A stretch of 64,000 nucleotides of DNA from an uncultured Bacteroidota bacterium (GTDB lineage Bacteria > Bacteroidota > Bacteroidia > Flavobacteriales > Flavobacteriaceae): positions 1 through 64,000 of the forward strand of contig CACMUP010000004.1 of NCBI GenBank assembly GCA_902616905.1, written 5' to 3'. The notes below the pieces were generated by a model. That model was not told the DNA's origin and did not search any database. It saw nothing but the letters and a program-made list of their open reading frames with translations. This document shows, piece after piece, positions 26,775 through 35,632 of the stretch. The first letter of the stretch is position 1; every line of letters begins with the position of its first letter. The translations under genes and the position numbers were made by a program.

Positions 26775-28670
26775 CTACTTAATTTGAATTGCCTCCCATT
26801 CGTCGATTAAATCTTTAAGCTTATTTTTTTTCGCCTGATAAATATCAAAAAAATTTGGCTCTCTAATCGTTCTCTCATAGTCCACTTCAAGATCAAAATC
26901 TATGTCTTTGATTTCTTTCTCTAGTTGAGCTATCTGATTTTCAATTTTTTTCACTTTTTTATTAACCTCTCTGTTTTTTTTATGTTCAATAAATGATTTT
27001 TTTGTCTTATTTGCATTTTGAGAGTTTGAATTTTTTGATTTTTTTTCTAGATCTTTTACTGATGATAGTTTTTGGTCCTCTAAATAAGAGTTTAAGTCAC
27101 CTAAAAAAGGCTTTACTTTATGATCTTTAAATGCGATTACTTTTTCACAAAGACCTTGAAGAAAATCTCTGTCATGTGAAACTAAAATTAAAGTGCCTTC
27201 AAAACTTTTCAAAGCTTCTTTTAATATATTTTTAGATAATATGTCTAAGTGATTTGTTGGTTCATCCATTATCAATACATTAAAAGGTTGCAAAAGGAGT
27301 TTGCATAATGCTAAACGATTTCTTTCCCCCCCAGATAACACATGAATTTTTTTATCAACATCTTCACCAGAAAATAAAAAAGCTCCTAAAAAGTCACGAA
27401 CTTTAGTTCTATTTTCTGGTGAAGATGTATTTTCTGCTTCCTCAATAACTGAATTGTTACCCTCTAAATAAGATGATTGATTTTGCGCAAAATAACCCAA
27501 TTCAACGTTATGCCCTAATTTAAGGTGTCCTTCACTTTCTAATTCACCAATAATAATTTTTGCTAAAGTTGATTTTCCTTGACCATTTTGCCCGACAAAT
27601 GCTATTTTTTCACCCCTTTCTATTTCAAAGTTAACCTCGCTAAGTACTTTTTTCTCTCCAAAATATTTAGAAATATCTTGTGCTTTTAAAATTATTTTCC
27701 CTGGTTGTTGAGAAATATTAAATCCAAATTTCATTTTTTTATTTTCTTCTGGATCTATTTCAAAACGCTCTATTTTATTAAGTTTTTTAATTAAAGATTG
27801 AGCCATACTTGCCTTTGAGGCTTTTGCACGAAACTTTTCAATTAATTTTTCTGTCTGTTGTATTTGTTTATCTTGATTTTTTTGGGCAGCTTTTTGCTGC
27901 TGACGAAGTTCTTTGCGCAATATCATATAACTCGAATAGGACTTTTTGAAATCAAAGATGCGCTGCTGGACAATTTCTATAGTTCTATTTGTTATTCTAT
28001 CCAAAAACATCTTGTCATGAGATACAAGGATTATTGCTCCCTTATATTTCAATAAGAATTGTTCTAACCAAATTATAGATTCAATATCTAGGTGATTTGT
28101 AGGTTCATCAAGTAACAAAATATCATTATTTTTTAATAAAAGCTTTGCTAACTCAATTCGCATTCTCCATCCTCCAGAGAATGTATCTGTTAAAGAATGT
28201 AAATCCTCATTTGTGAATCCTAGCCCTAAAAGTATTTTTTCAGTCTTTGATTGGTAATTATATCCCCCTAAAATTTCATATTGAGAATTTAAATCAGTAA
28301 GTTCAAGTAATATTTTTTTGTATTCTTCACTTTCAAAGTCAACAGTTTTTTCCATTATTTTATTTATCTCCTTTTGACGATTCTCAATTTTTAAGATTTC
28401 CTCAAAGGCTAGATAAGTTTCTTCAAGGACTGAGCGCCCATATTCAAAATTAAAATCTTGATATAAGTATCCAATTTTACAGTTTTTTTCAAAGTTTATA
28501 TTTCCTGAAGTTGGATTTTGATTTTTTGCTAAAATTTTTAAAAGAGTTGATTTACCTGCTCCGTTTTTCCCAATCAAGCCAACTCTATCTCCTTTACTTA
28601 ATCTAAATGATATTGAATCAAATAAAGTATATCCACCAAAATACACAGTAAGATTTTTAACGTTTAACAT
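26775..28670 (-). CDS. ABC-F family ATPase
   Basis: 631 residues with two ABC cassettes and no membrane domain. Walker A motifs are 'VGLIGKNGAGKSTLLK' and 'IAFVGQNGQGKSTLAK'; signature motifs are 'FSGGWRMRIELAKLL' and 'LSGGERNRLALCKLL'; Walker B motifs end in 'DEPTNHLD' in both halves. The linker between them (about 240-320) is Lys/Gln-rich and a C-terminal coiled coil (about 540-630) is present, as in Uup/YdiF-like proteins. ABC-F proteins act on the ribosome. A housekeeping role is more likely than drug resistance, but the subfamily is not proven. It is followed after three bases by the FAD oxidoreductase gene upstream on the same strand. Confidence 0.9.
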   Translation of the reverse strand: MLNVKNLTVYFGGYTLFDSISFRLSKGDRVGLIGKNGAGKSTLLKILAKNQNPTSGNINFEKNCKIGYLYQDFNFEYGRSVLEETYLAFEEILKIENRQKEINKIMEKTVDFESEEYKKILLELTDLNSQYEILGGYNYQSKTEKILLGLGFTNEDLHSLTDTFSGGWRMRIELAKLLLKNNDILLLDEPTNHLDIESIIWLEQFLLKYKGAIILVSHDKMFLDRITNRTIEIVQQRIFDFKKSYSSYMILRKELRQQQKAAQKNQDKQIQQTEKLIEKFRAKASKASMAQSLIKKLNKIERFEIDPEENKKMKFGFNISQQPGKIILKAQDISKYFGEKKVLSEVNFEIERGEKIAFVGQNGQGKSTLAKIIIGELESEGHLKLGHNVELGYFAQNQSSYLEGNNSVIEEAENTSSPENRTKVRDFLGAFLFSGEDVDKKIHVLSGGERNRLALCKLLLQPFNVLIMDEPTNHLDILSKNILKEALKSFEGTLILVSHDRDFLQGLCEKVIAFKDHKVKPFLGDLNSYLEDQKLSSVKDLEKKSKNSNSQNANKTKKSFIEHKKNREVNKKVKKIENQIAQLEKEIKDIDFDLEVDYERTIREPNFFDIYQAKKNKLKDLIDEWEAIQIK

Positions 28671-28673
28671 TTT

Positions 28674-29732
28674 TTATTTAAATGGACTGCTAAAATAAGC
28701 CTGAAAACGATCAATTGTAACAGAAGTTGGTAATTCTTTATTTTCTTCAATAAATCGGTACAGCCAATCAGCAAGTAAAGGTCCCATTAATAATCCTCTA
28801 GTTCCTAGTCCATTAAAAATAAAAAGACGTTTCTCTAAAGGATGTGCACCCAGTAATGGTCTTCTATCAATTACTGTTGGTCTAATTCCTGTCCCGTGAT
28901 GAACAACTTCAAAAGAACAGTTTAGTCTTTCATGCAGTTTTTTTAGAATCCATTCTTTAGCTGACTTGGTTATATTATCTGTCTTATCTTTTCTATCGAA
29001 TGTAGCACCAACCCAAAATATTTCTTTTTCTATTGGAACTATAAATAATCCTCCTTTAATGACTACTTCAGGAGAAAGATTTTTTGTTCTTATATGAATA
29101 AACTCTCCCTTTGATCCTATTAAAGGTAAATACGAAAACCATGGATTGTTTTTTAGACCAAATCCTTCACAAAAAATTATTTTTGAAGCCTTAATTCCTT
29201 TATAGTCTATATAATCTTTATTGATAATTAATTTATTATAATCAAAAGGTTCACTTAGAAAAGAGTTTGAATCAAATCGACTCTTAAATATATCAAGCAT
29301 TTTAGCTATTTTAACTCTTCCTACGTTTGATACAATACCATAACCATGATCACATTTAAGATTTTTTTCATTATCATTACAAATTATTGATGAATAAAAT
29401 CTTTTTAAATCCTTTTTATTAGAAGCGATAGACCAATTGTTGTTATCTGAGGTTTTACTAAAATAATTATGTATTGGGAGTGTATGGAAAATGGCGTTAC
29501 CATAATCTTTTTCGTACTTTTTGTATTTTAAGAGTGCTTTATTATAAAATTCTATAGAATTCCAGGATAATGAAAAACGCTTAATTATAGTAGGATTAAA
29601 AATGCCACCAGCATTTCTACTCGCGCCTAACTTGTTATCAGAAATAATTAAAAATTCTTTACCATATTCTTCTAAATTTTTCGCATAATGATACCCTGCT
29701 AAACCATAACCTACAATAATTGTGTTTTTCAA
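28674..29732 (-). CDS. FAD-dependent oxidoreductase (DAO type)
   Basis: About 352 residues. The N-terminal FAD motif is 'NTIIVGYGLAGYHYAKNL', and near the C-terminus 'HHGTGIRPTVIDRRPLLGAH' and 'FIFNGLGTRGLLMGPLLADW' match glycine oxidase/D-amino-acid oxidase-like enzymes. The open frame reaches an ATG at 29771, but that codon lies in the loop of the gldN terminator, and the FAD motif then starts too late. TTG at 29732 puts the motif four residues from the start and is preferred. The gene lies directly downstream of gldKLMN, a common place in flavobacteria. The substrate is unknown. Confidence 0.75.
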   Translation of the reverse strand: MKNTIIVGYGLAGYHYAKNLEEYGKEFLIISDNKLGASRNAGGIFNPTIIKRFSLSWNSIEFYNKALLKYKKYEKDYGNAIFHTLPIHNYFSKTSDNNNWSIASNKKDLKRFYSSIICNDNEKNLKCDHGYGIVSNVGRVKIAKMLDIFKSRFDSNSFLSEPFDYNKLIINKDYIDYKGIKASKIIFCEGFGLKNNPWFSYLPLIGSKGEFIHIRTKNLSPEVVIKGGLFIVPIEKEIFWVGATFDRKDKTDNITKSAKEWILKKLHERLNCSFEVVHHGTGIRPTVIDRRPLLGAHPLEKRLFIFNGLGTRGLLMGPLLADWLYRFIEENKELPTSVTIDRFQAYFSSPFK

Positions 29733-29748
29733 AATATTAAAATTGCAT

Positions 29749-29778
29749 AAAAAAAGCGCTAATGTTTCCAAAAGCGCC
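29749..29778 (-). terminator. rho-independent terminator of the gldKLMN transcript
   Basis: Read on the minus strand, GGCGCT, a 12-base loop and AGCGCT form a stem (one G-T pair), followed by a run of T. It starts about 20 bases after the gldN stop. It should end the gld transcript before the oxidoreductase gene. Confidence 0.7.
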
Positions 29779-29798
29779 TATTTAATTTAAATATACTT

Positions 29799-30704
29799 TT
29801 AATTATTCCACATGTCTTGTTCAAAATCTCTAATTACGGATTTTATTCTTTCGGACTCTAAAAGTTGACGTAAAGCGTCTTCGTAAATATATTCTTTTAC
29901 TTCACGATCCTCATAAACATTTTCCTCTTTGTAGATTGTGGAGTTAAAACGCCTTGAATTAAGCATCATATCGTAAGTGATTGGTTGCGATGAATTTTTA
30001 GTATTGAATACTTTATTTTTATTTAATTCTTCTCTAGCATCAGGGAACCAAACCCAAAATAAAGGCACTAAAGCGTTTGCCATTGCCTCTGGACCCTCAC
30101 TTAGCGTTGATACATCAGGAGCTACAGGAGCAATTCCTAACATTCTATACTTTAATTCACCCAATCTTTTATTAAAATACCAAGTCCCTTTAATGCGATA
30201 TTGTATAACTTTATCAGATTCAATCTTATATATATCATAATCATCTTCAGTTACTAACTCTCCCGCATTTGATTTTTCAATTCCTTCGGAAGATAATTGT
30301 CTTAGCTCAAGTACATCTCCTAGGTCTTCATAAGTAAGTTTATCATTAAAATAATCAGTAGCATAAACTTCAGTGATATTCCCTTCAATTATTCCATCCA
30401 TAAGAACTCTAAAAAGTGATTTTCTGTTACTCGATAAGTAACCATTATTTACCCTGGGATAATAGTAAGGAAAATTTATTCTCTCATCTAAATCAATTAT
30501 TTCCCAAATAGTTTTGGACCATAATACATCTCTATCATCTACATAACCATATTCTATAGGAGAGACATTTTCTGCTTCAATTTGTTGTTCATTCATTTGA
30601 CCTACTTCCTGTGGAACTTTTGCGTTTAAAAGGTTAGATTGGGCATAAGAAAGGTTTATACCTAATAAAAAGAATATTGAAGTAAAAAATATAGCCTTAT
30701 CCAT
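29799..30704 (-). CDS. gldN: gliding motility / type IX secretion protein GldN
   Basis: 301 residues with a signal peptide ('SIFFLLGINLSYAQSN'). The family is recognised from 'VDDRDVLWSKTIWEIIDLDE' followed by 'RINFPYYYP', then 'RVLMDGIIEGNITEVYATDY', and the late 'IPLFWVWFPDAREELNKN'-like segment ('LVPLFWVWFPDAREELNK'). GldN (PorN) is a periplasmic partner that forms rings with GldK under the outer membrane in the type IX secretion machine. It is the last gene of gldKLMN, nine bases after gldM, and a terminator follows. Confidence 0.95.
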   Translation of the reverse strand: MDKAIFFTSIFFLLGINLSYAQSNLLNAKVPQEVGQMNEQQIEAENVSPIEYGYVDDRDVLWSKTIWEIIDLDERINFPYYYPRVNNGYLSSNRKSLFRVLMDGIIEGNITEVYATDYFNDKLTYEDLGDVLELRQLSSEGIEKSNAGELVTEDDYDIYKIESDKVIQYRIKGTWYFNKRLGELKYRMLGIAPVAPDVSTLSEGPEAMANALVPLFWVWFPDAREELNKNKVFNTKNSSQPITYDMMLNSRRFNSTIYKEENVYEDREVKEYIYEDALRQLLESERIKSVIRDFEQDMWNN

Positions 30705-30713
30705 AAATAAAAA

Positions 30714-32291
30714 TTAGTTAATCGTAATTGATATCGGTGATGTTTGTTTTAACTTATAACTCGGATTTGTTGGAATTATTACATCGATATCAGAAATAAT
30801 TATAGTTTGACCATTTTTTATCCTACTCAACATTTGTTTTGCTTTAGCATTAAGTCTATCTCCGTTAATAACGACACTTGGCTGGCCAGGTGCTCTGAAT
30901 CTAAAAGATTTTGTTTGTAATGGAAGATCAAAATCAAAATCTTCAAGTCTTGCCTCGACTTTACCCCTTTCTAGACTAGTTTTTGGAATTGTAAATGACC
31001 CTGACTGCCCTCTAAAGTATCCCGCGGGCTTTGGAATATCTTTAATTCTAAAAGTTGAAACGGAGGAAACTCGATTACCATCTGGTAATGTTCCTGATAC
31101 ATTAATTTTTACTTCCCTCCCTTTTCCTGGAAAAAGGTTATACTTGCTACCTCTAACTCTTTTTAATCCCGGGGCATTAGCTCTGACTTTACTGTCAATA
31201 ATACCTGGTATAGATATTGTTATTGGATTTTGCACTCCCCTGTATACAACATTCATTTTATCAGCAGAAATAACAGCAGAGTTTGGTTTAGAAATTACGG
31301 TATAGGTTTGTGTTACCTTTATTCTAGATTCTTCACCATCATTTAAAAAGATTAAATCTCCTTCAATCGTGTGATCTCCAGGATTTCCTGAATTGACATT
31401 TAATTTAATTCCTCCAGGAATTAATTCATAGTCTTTTTCAGAAATTTTTCTACCATCAATTTTTAAATCAACCCCATTCGGATTTTGTGCTCCTCCTTTT
31501 CTTCCTAGAATTACACTTCCATCAAATTTTTCACCAGGATAGTAAGCACCTTTTTCTGTTACTAATAAACTGGTGTAATTTGATTGATTAACTTTAGATG
31601 ACATCTTTAGCTCTTTACCCATTAATGTGGTTAAAACGTCATGTTCAGTTTGCCTAATGTCATTCTGCATCATTGTTAGTTTTGCAAGTGAAGAAATTAG
31701 TGGAAAACCTTTAAAATTTGCATCCAACCAAGGTTCATCAATATCATCTCTATTTTTAATATTATTGTTTTGATCTCCTGTAAAAAATCTTGCTTCAACC
31801 ATTTCAATTGATTCAGGATATTGACTTCCAAAAACTTGGATTACATGCATTTTATATTCTTGGATCATCTCAATAAAATTACTTTTCCCTTCCTCAGAAC
31901 CTTCTTTAAACCATACAACATCTAAAGATTCACCTTTATCCATCTGAGAAAATTCTTTCAAATCCGGATCCTTCTCTCTTTGCTTTTCAGTAATTTTCTT
32001 TTTTAAATCTTCAATTGCATTGTAAAAAGCATCTGACTCTTTTTTAATCTGTTCTGCAGTTCTTTTGTGACCAATCCATTTACCACCTTTCTCTTCAGCG
32101 TTAACGTTTATATTTTCTAAAAGCAAGTTATTACTCTCATCAACTCTAACATTGGCATCAGTTATTTTTTCAAACATCTGACCAAATCCGTCAAGCACCT
32201 CTTTGCTCACATTAAGTGCAAGCATTGTGATAAATACCAGGTACATCAAGCTTATAAGTTTCTGCCTGGGGGTTTCTTTTGCTCCTGCCAT
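30714..32291 (-). CDS. gldM: gliding motility / type IX secretion protein GldM
   Basis: 525 residues. The start 'MAGAKETPRQKLISLMYLVF' leads into a single membrane helix ('LMYLVFITMLALNVS'), then a long periplasmic part with helical and Ig-like beta domains; 'LLVTEKGAYYPGEKFDGSVI' and 'SADKMNVVYRGVQNPITISI' are typical GldM segments. GldM (PorM) forms with GldL the inner-membrane motor whose periplasmic arm carries energy to GldK/GldN. Spacing to gldL and gldN is nine bases on each side, so it is one operon. Confidence 0.96.
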   Translation of the reverse strand: MAGAKETPRQKLISLMYLVFITMLALNVSKEVLDGFGQMFEKITDANVRVDESNNLLLENINVNAEEKGGKWIGHKRTAEQIKKESDAFYNAIEDLKKKITEKQREKDPDLKEFSQMDKGESLDVVWFKEGSEEGKSNFIEMIQEYKMHVIQVFGSQYPESIEMVEARFFTGDQNNNIKNRDDIDEPWLDANFKGFPLISSLAKLTMMQNDIRQTEHDVLTTLMGKELKMSSKVNQSNYTSLLVTEKGAYYPGEKFDGSVILGRKGGAQNPNGVDLKIDGRKISEKDYELIPGGIKLNVNSGNPGDHTIEGDLIFLNDGEESRIKVTQTYTVISKPNSAVISADKMNVVYRGVQNPITISIPGIIDSKVRANAPGLKRVRGSKYNLFPGKGREVKINVSGTLPDGNRVSSVSTFRIKDIPKPAGYFRGQSGSFTIPKTSLERGKVEARLEDFDFDLPLQTKSFRFRAPGQPSVVINGDRLNAKAKQMLSRIKNGQTIIISDIDVIIPTNPSYKLKQTSPISITIN

Positions 32292-32300
32292 GTTTGAAAA

Positions 32301-32915
32301 TTATTTTTTATTCATAGCATTAAGCATTCCACCATAAACATTATTTAATGCTGCAAGATTTGCAGATAGACTTTCCATTTGTTGTTTTAATTGGTCTGCA
32401 TTTTGATTTACTCTAATTTGTTTTTGGTAATTAGCATTTAACTGCTCTAGTTGAGTGGCAGCTTTTGCTAATTCTTGTGAGTAAGTTTGAGATGCTGATG
32501 CAGCATCTGATGCTGGGCTAAGTGCTTTAGCAGAATCTTCTAAATTTTGAATACTTCTCGCTAATTTATTCATTAGACTAACATCTATTTTGGCTTCAGC
32601 CATAAGGGCATCAATTTTTGAGGAAAGTCCACCGTCACCAGCAGATGGTGCTTTTGCTCCTCCAGCTCCTTTTACTTTTTTAACAAAATCTTGATGTTCC
32701 TCTTTAATCTCTCCAGTATTTAGGGCAGCTACCGTAAAAATAAGGGCTTCTGTTCCAAGACCTAGGCCTAATACGAGGCCACCTGTTATGGGTCCAATCT
32801 CAAGGTGCAAAATTTTAAATAGTGCACCAATAATAACTACTGCACCCCCGAGTCCAAATAGCATGTGCATAGCAACTTTACTACGCAGACGTTTGTTTAA
32901 AGCTTTATCTGTCAT
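32301..32915 (-). CDS. gldL: gliding motility / type IX secretion motor protein GldL
   Basis: 204 residues. Two membrane helices near the N-terminus ('HMLFGLGGAVVIIGALFKIL' and 'GLVLGLGLGTEALIFTVAAL') are followed by an acidic, Ala/Gln-rich cytoplasmic tail with coiled-coil character. The glutamates within or beside the helices ('LHLEIGPITGG', 'GLGTEAL') are at the positions thought to carry protons in the GldL5-GldM2 rotary motor. It lies between gldK (55 bases) and gldM (nine bases). Confidence 0.95.
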   Translation of the reverse strand: MTDKALNKRLRSKVAMHMLFGLGGAVVIIGALFKILHLEIGPITGGLVLGLGLGTEALIFTVAALNTGEIKEEHQDFVKKVKGAGGAKAPSAGDGGLSSKIDALMAEAKIDVSLMNKLARSIQNLEDSAKALSPASDAASASQTYSQELAKAATQLEQLNANYQKQIRVNQNADQLKQQMESLSANLAALNNVYGGMLNAMNKK

Positions 32916-32970
32916 TTTATTTAGTTTATTTTAAAGATTAAATATATAAAGATATATTCAGAATTAAAGT

Positions 32971-34350
32971 TTATTTCACCTTAACTTTTTGTGAAGATCC
33001 TAGATAATCTTGTACAGTTCTAAAACCTATATAACTTCTGGAAGTGTCAGAGTATTCGTAATCTCTGGAGCTCACTCTAAGAAAATAAGCTACGTCTTTC
33101 CAAGATCCACCACGCACAACTTTTCTGTTTTCGTTATCAAAAGACATATTTGGGTTTAATGAAGCTACGTATTCATAGGCATTATCGTCAAACGAAGAGT
33201 TTGTCCATTCAGCTACATTACCAGCCATGTTATATAAATTAAAATCATTTGGTAGATATGATTTGGCTTCAACGGTATATACAGCCTGATCAGCAGCATA
33301 ATCTCCTCTTAACGGTTTAAAATTTGCAAGAAAACATGCTCTGTCATTTAATAAATATGGTGATCCCCATGGGTAAGTTCCTGACGGAATTCCACCTCTA
33401 GCTGCATATTCCCATTCAGCCTCGTTAGGTAAACGAAAACGACTTACATTAGGTTTACCTTTATCTCTTTGATAACCATTTTTAAAATTTGTTCTCCAAT
33501 TACAAAATGCTACAGCCTGTTTCCAAGAAACTCCTACTACTGGGTAGTCTTGATATGCAGGATGAGAAAAGTAATCATTATGCATGGGTTCATTGTAGGA
33601 ATAAATAAAATCTTTTATCCATACAGTCGTGTCCGGGTATATTTGGATTTCTTCTACTTTAATAAATGGTTTTCTGTCTATGAATTGCTTTCTAGTCCTC
33701 TTTGACTCAGCTGATGCAGCTTCTGCATCAAACCATGTATATTTATACACAAGTTTTTCTACATCAATTTTTATTTCACCATTATACCAATATTCAGGAG
33801 GTAAATACAATGAGTCCATTACCTCAGCATAGTTTTTATCAACATAATCATCTGTTTTCCATGTAAGATCTGCATCCCAATTTAATGCTCGCCCTGCATA
33901 AAGGTCTTCTGAAACATCGTAATAATTTTCTCGCATGTACTTTTGAAATTCACTTAATTTTGTAGTATCGGAATCTTTAAAAGCAAATTCCCCTATGCCA
34001 TCTTTGTCATCCTCACCTAATTCAAGTTCATCTGCTTTTCTTGCAAGCATGGAAAGTGCTACAGAATCTTTTACCCAATAAACAAATTGTTTATATTCAC
34101 TATTGGTAATTTCTGTTTCATCCATGTAGAAGGATGGAACTGTAACAGTTCTTGCCGGAGCGTTTTGAAGTTGAGCAATATCCTCATCTGATTTACCCAT
34201 TATGAAGGCACCCCCCTCCACTAGAACCATACCATAGGGTTTTTCTCCAAACCACTTTTTTTGTTTTACTCCAATAAGTTCACCTCTATTACCACTACCA
34301 CAAGAAAGGATAATTGAACCTAGCGCTAATAAAACTAAAAGTCTTTTCAT
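32971..34350 (-). CDS. gldK: gliding motility / type IX secretion lipoprotein GldK
   Basis: About 459 residues. The ATG at 34350 gives a proper lipoprotein signal ('MKRLLVLLALGSIILSCGSG', Cys17); the open frame begins 13 codons earlier but that leader would spoil the signal. The body is a formylglycine-generating-enzyme-like (SUMF1) domain, seen in 'YGMVLVEGGAFIMGKSDED', 'YPVVGVSWKQAVAFCNWRT', 'FRLPNEAEWEYAARGGIPSG' and 'VVRGGSWKDVAYFLRVSSRD'. GldK (PorK) forms the outer-membrane-anchored ring with GldN. First gene of gldKLMN; a TAnnTTTG-like box (CATCTTTG) lies about 110 bases upstream. Confidence 0.95.
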   Translation of the reverse strand: MKRLLVLLALGSIILSCGSGNRGELIGVKQKKWFGEKPYGMVLVEGGAFIMGKSDEDIAQLQNAPARTVTVPSFYMDETEITNSEYKQFVYWVKDSVALSMLARKADELELGEDDKDGIGEFAFKDSDTTKLSEFQKYMRENYYDVSEDLYAGRALNWDADLTWKTDDYVDKNYAEVMDSLYLPPEYWYNGEIKIDVEKLVYKYTWFDAEAASAESKRTRKQFIDRKPFIKVEEIQIYPDTTVWIKDFIYSYNEPMHNDYFSHPAYQDYPVVGVSWKQAVAFCNWRTNFKNGYQRDKGKPNVSRFRLPNEAEWEYAARGGIPSGTYPWGSPYLLNDRACFLANFKPLRGDYAADQAVYTVEAKSYLPNDFNLYNMAGNVAEWTNSSFDDNAYEYVASLNPNMSFDNENRKVVRGGSWKDVAYFLRVSSRDYEYSDTSRSYIGFRTVQDYLGSSQKVKVK

Positions 34351-34458
34351 TAATACCTTATTAAAACTGGAATTATGTTTTAACAACATAAAACTAATTA
34401 TTTTTTTACTATCAGTTTAAGTTTCCTCTTAAAATTAGGGTCTTTAAACTAGCACCTA

Positions 34459-34466
34459 CAAAGATG
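34459..34466 (-). promoter_or_regulatory. possible -7 promoter box (CATCTTTG) for gldKLMN
   Basis: On the minus strand CATCTTTG, followed by TAG, is one base off the TAnnTTTG consensus and repeats the ATCTTTGTAG string seen before the gene at 15768. It lies in the only sizeable gap upstream of gldK. The -33 element is unclear. Confidence 0.35.
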
Positions 34467-34480
34467 ATTCTTTCTAATTA

Positions 34481-35632
34481 CTAATGCATTCTTTTTATTG
34501 CATTATACCATCTTTCTGGTATAATATCTGACTTTGCATGTTCATAATCCTCACGGGTGCATGCTAATAACGTAGTTGTTTTTGATTTATTATCTAAATG
34601 TGAATCATTTGTTATTTCCATCCACCACCGGTCACTTGTTTGGCTTCTAAAAAAAACTAAATTTTGATTTGAAAGTGTTACCGTATATTTTAAAAATCCT
34701 TCTTCTATGTTTACAGGATATTCATCAAAACGGTACTGAACTCCTTCAATAAAATACCAAATCATTTGTGCTAACAATTCTGACATCATTTGAGTAGATA
34801 TAAGTTCATAAAGTCCGAAAAAACTTACTCTATCACTTATTCCTGCATATCGGCTTATTGCGCAAATTGATCTAGAGTCAAATCCATTTGGTTGTCCATT
34901 CAAAGGATCTGCTATTGACTCCCAGGATAAACTCTTCATGTCAATACCTAAAATATCTGCATCACGAATTACTGGTTCGGCTAAACGAATGTTGTCTAAT
35001 AGTTGTCCCAAACGGATACCATCAAAATATAACTTGTTCATTAAATCTTTTTCCTCTAAAGCACAATAATAGCTTTGGAAGCCTAAATTTGAATAATTAT
35101 TTAAGACATTTGGCTTTTCCATAATTATTTTACTCATATAGGAGCGCCCTGAAATGAGTTCGTCCTGCTGAGAAAAGTCAAAGGATCTGTCAACTGAAAC
35201 AATATTTACTAATTGTCTAAAGTCCTGAAATACCTGATACAAAGGGAAAATCAAATCATGACTCCCCCCAATAAGAATTAGGATTATATTCATTTGTTTT
35301 AAATGGTATGCAATTTCTTTGAGCGCAAAATATGTGTCTTCAACTTTTGCTCCATTTGGAAGGTCTCCAAGGTCAGCAATATTTAAATTCCAATTTCCTG
35401 GATATAGTTTATAAAGGGATATCCTAAACTCATTAATTCTGTATTGGGTGTTAGGGAAAAAACTATTACGGTGCTCATTGCATCCAATTAAAACAATATC
35501 TAGACCTTTTAATTCTGGTAAGCCCGATTTTTTTGTGTGGATAATAATATTTTCCCCAATAACTTGTTTAGGCAAAAGATCAAAACTTTCTAAGATTTCG
35601 TCATCAACAGGAGTTAATAATTCTAAGCTCAT
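34481..35632 (-). CDS. arginase/formimidoylglutamase-fold protein with degenerate metal site
   Basis: 383 residues of the ureohydrolase (arginase/agmatinase/formimidoylglutamase) fold, with a family-like 'ILILIGGSHDLIFPLYQV', 'VNIVSVDRSFDFSQQ', 'DADILGIDMKSLSWESIADP' and 'NGFDSRSICAISRYAGIS'. In active enzymes these read GGDHS, D-A-H-x-D and S-x-D-x-D. Here the first has Ser for Asp, the second lacks the His and the third has Lys for the second Asp, so two-manganese catalysis is doubtful. It overlaps topA by four bases (ATGA) and precedes gldK, a conserved position in flavobacteria. A structural or accessory role is possible. Confidence 0.8.
   Translation of the reverse strand: MSLELLTPVDDEILESFDLLPKQVIGENIIIHTKKSGLPELKGLDIVLIGCNEHRNSFFPNTQYRINEFRISLYKLYPGNWNLNIADLGDLPNGAKVEDTYFALKEIAYHLKQMNIILILIGGSHDLIFPLYQVFQDFRQLVNIVSVDRSFDFSQQDELISGRSYMSKIIMEKPNVLNNYSNLGFQSYYCALEEKDLMNKLYFDGIRLGQLLDNIRLAEPVIRDADILGIDMKSLSWESIADPLNGQPNGFDSRSICAISRYAGISDRVSFFGLYELISTQMMSELLAQMIWYFIEGVQYRFDEYPVNIEEGFLKYTVTLSNQNLVFFRSQTSDRWWMEITNDSHLDNKSKTTTLLACTREDYEHAKSDIIPERWYNAIKRMH

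Noticed and set aside
29733-29771. Longer N-terminus of the FAD oxidoreductase from ATG 29771
   Set aside because: The ATG lies in a terminator loop and the FAD motif would start too late.
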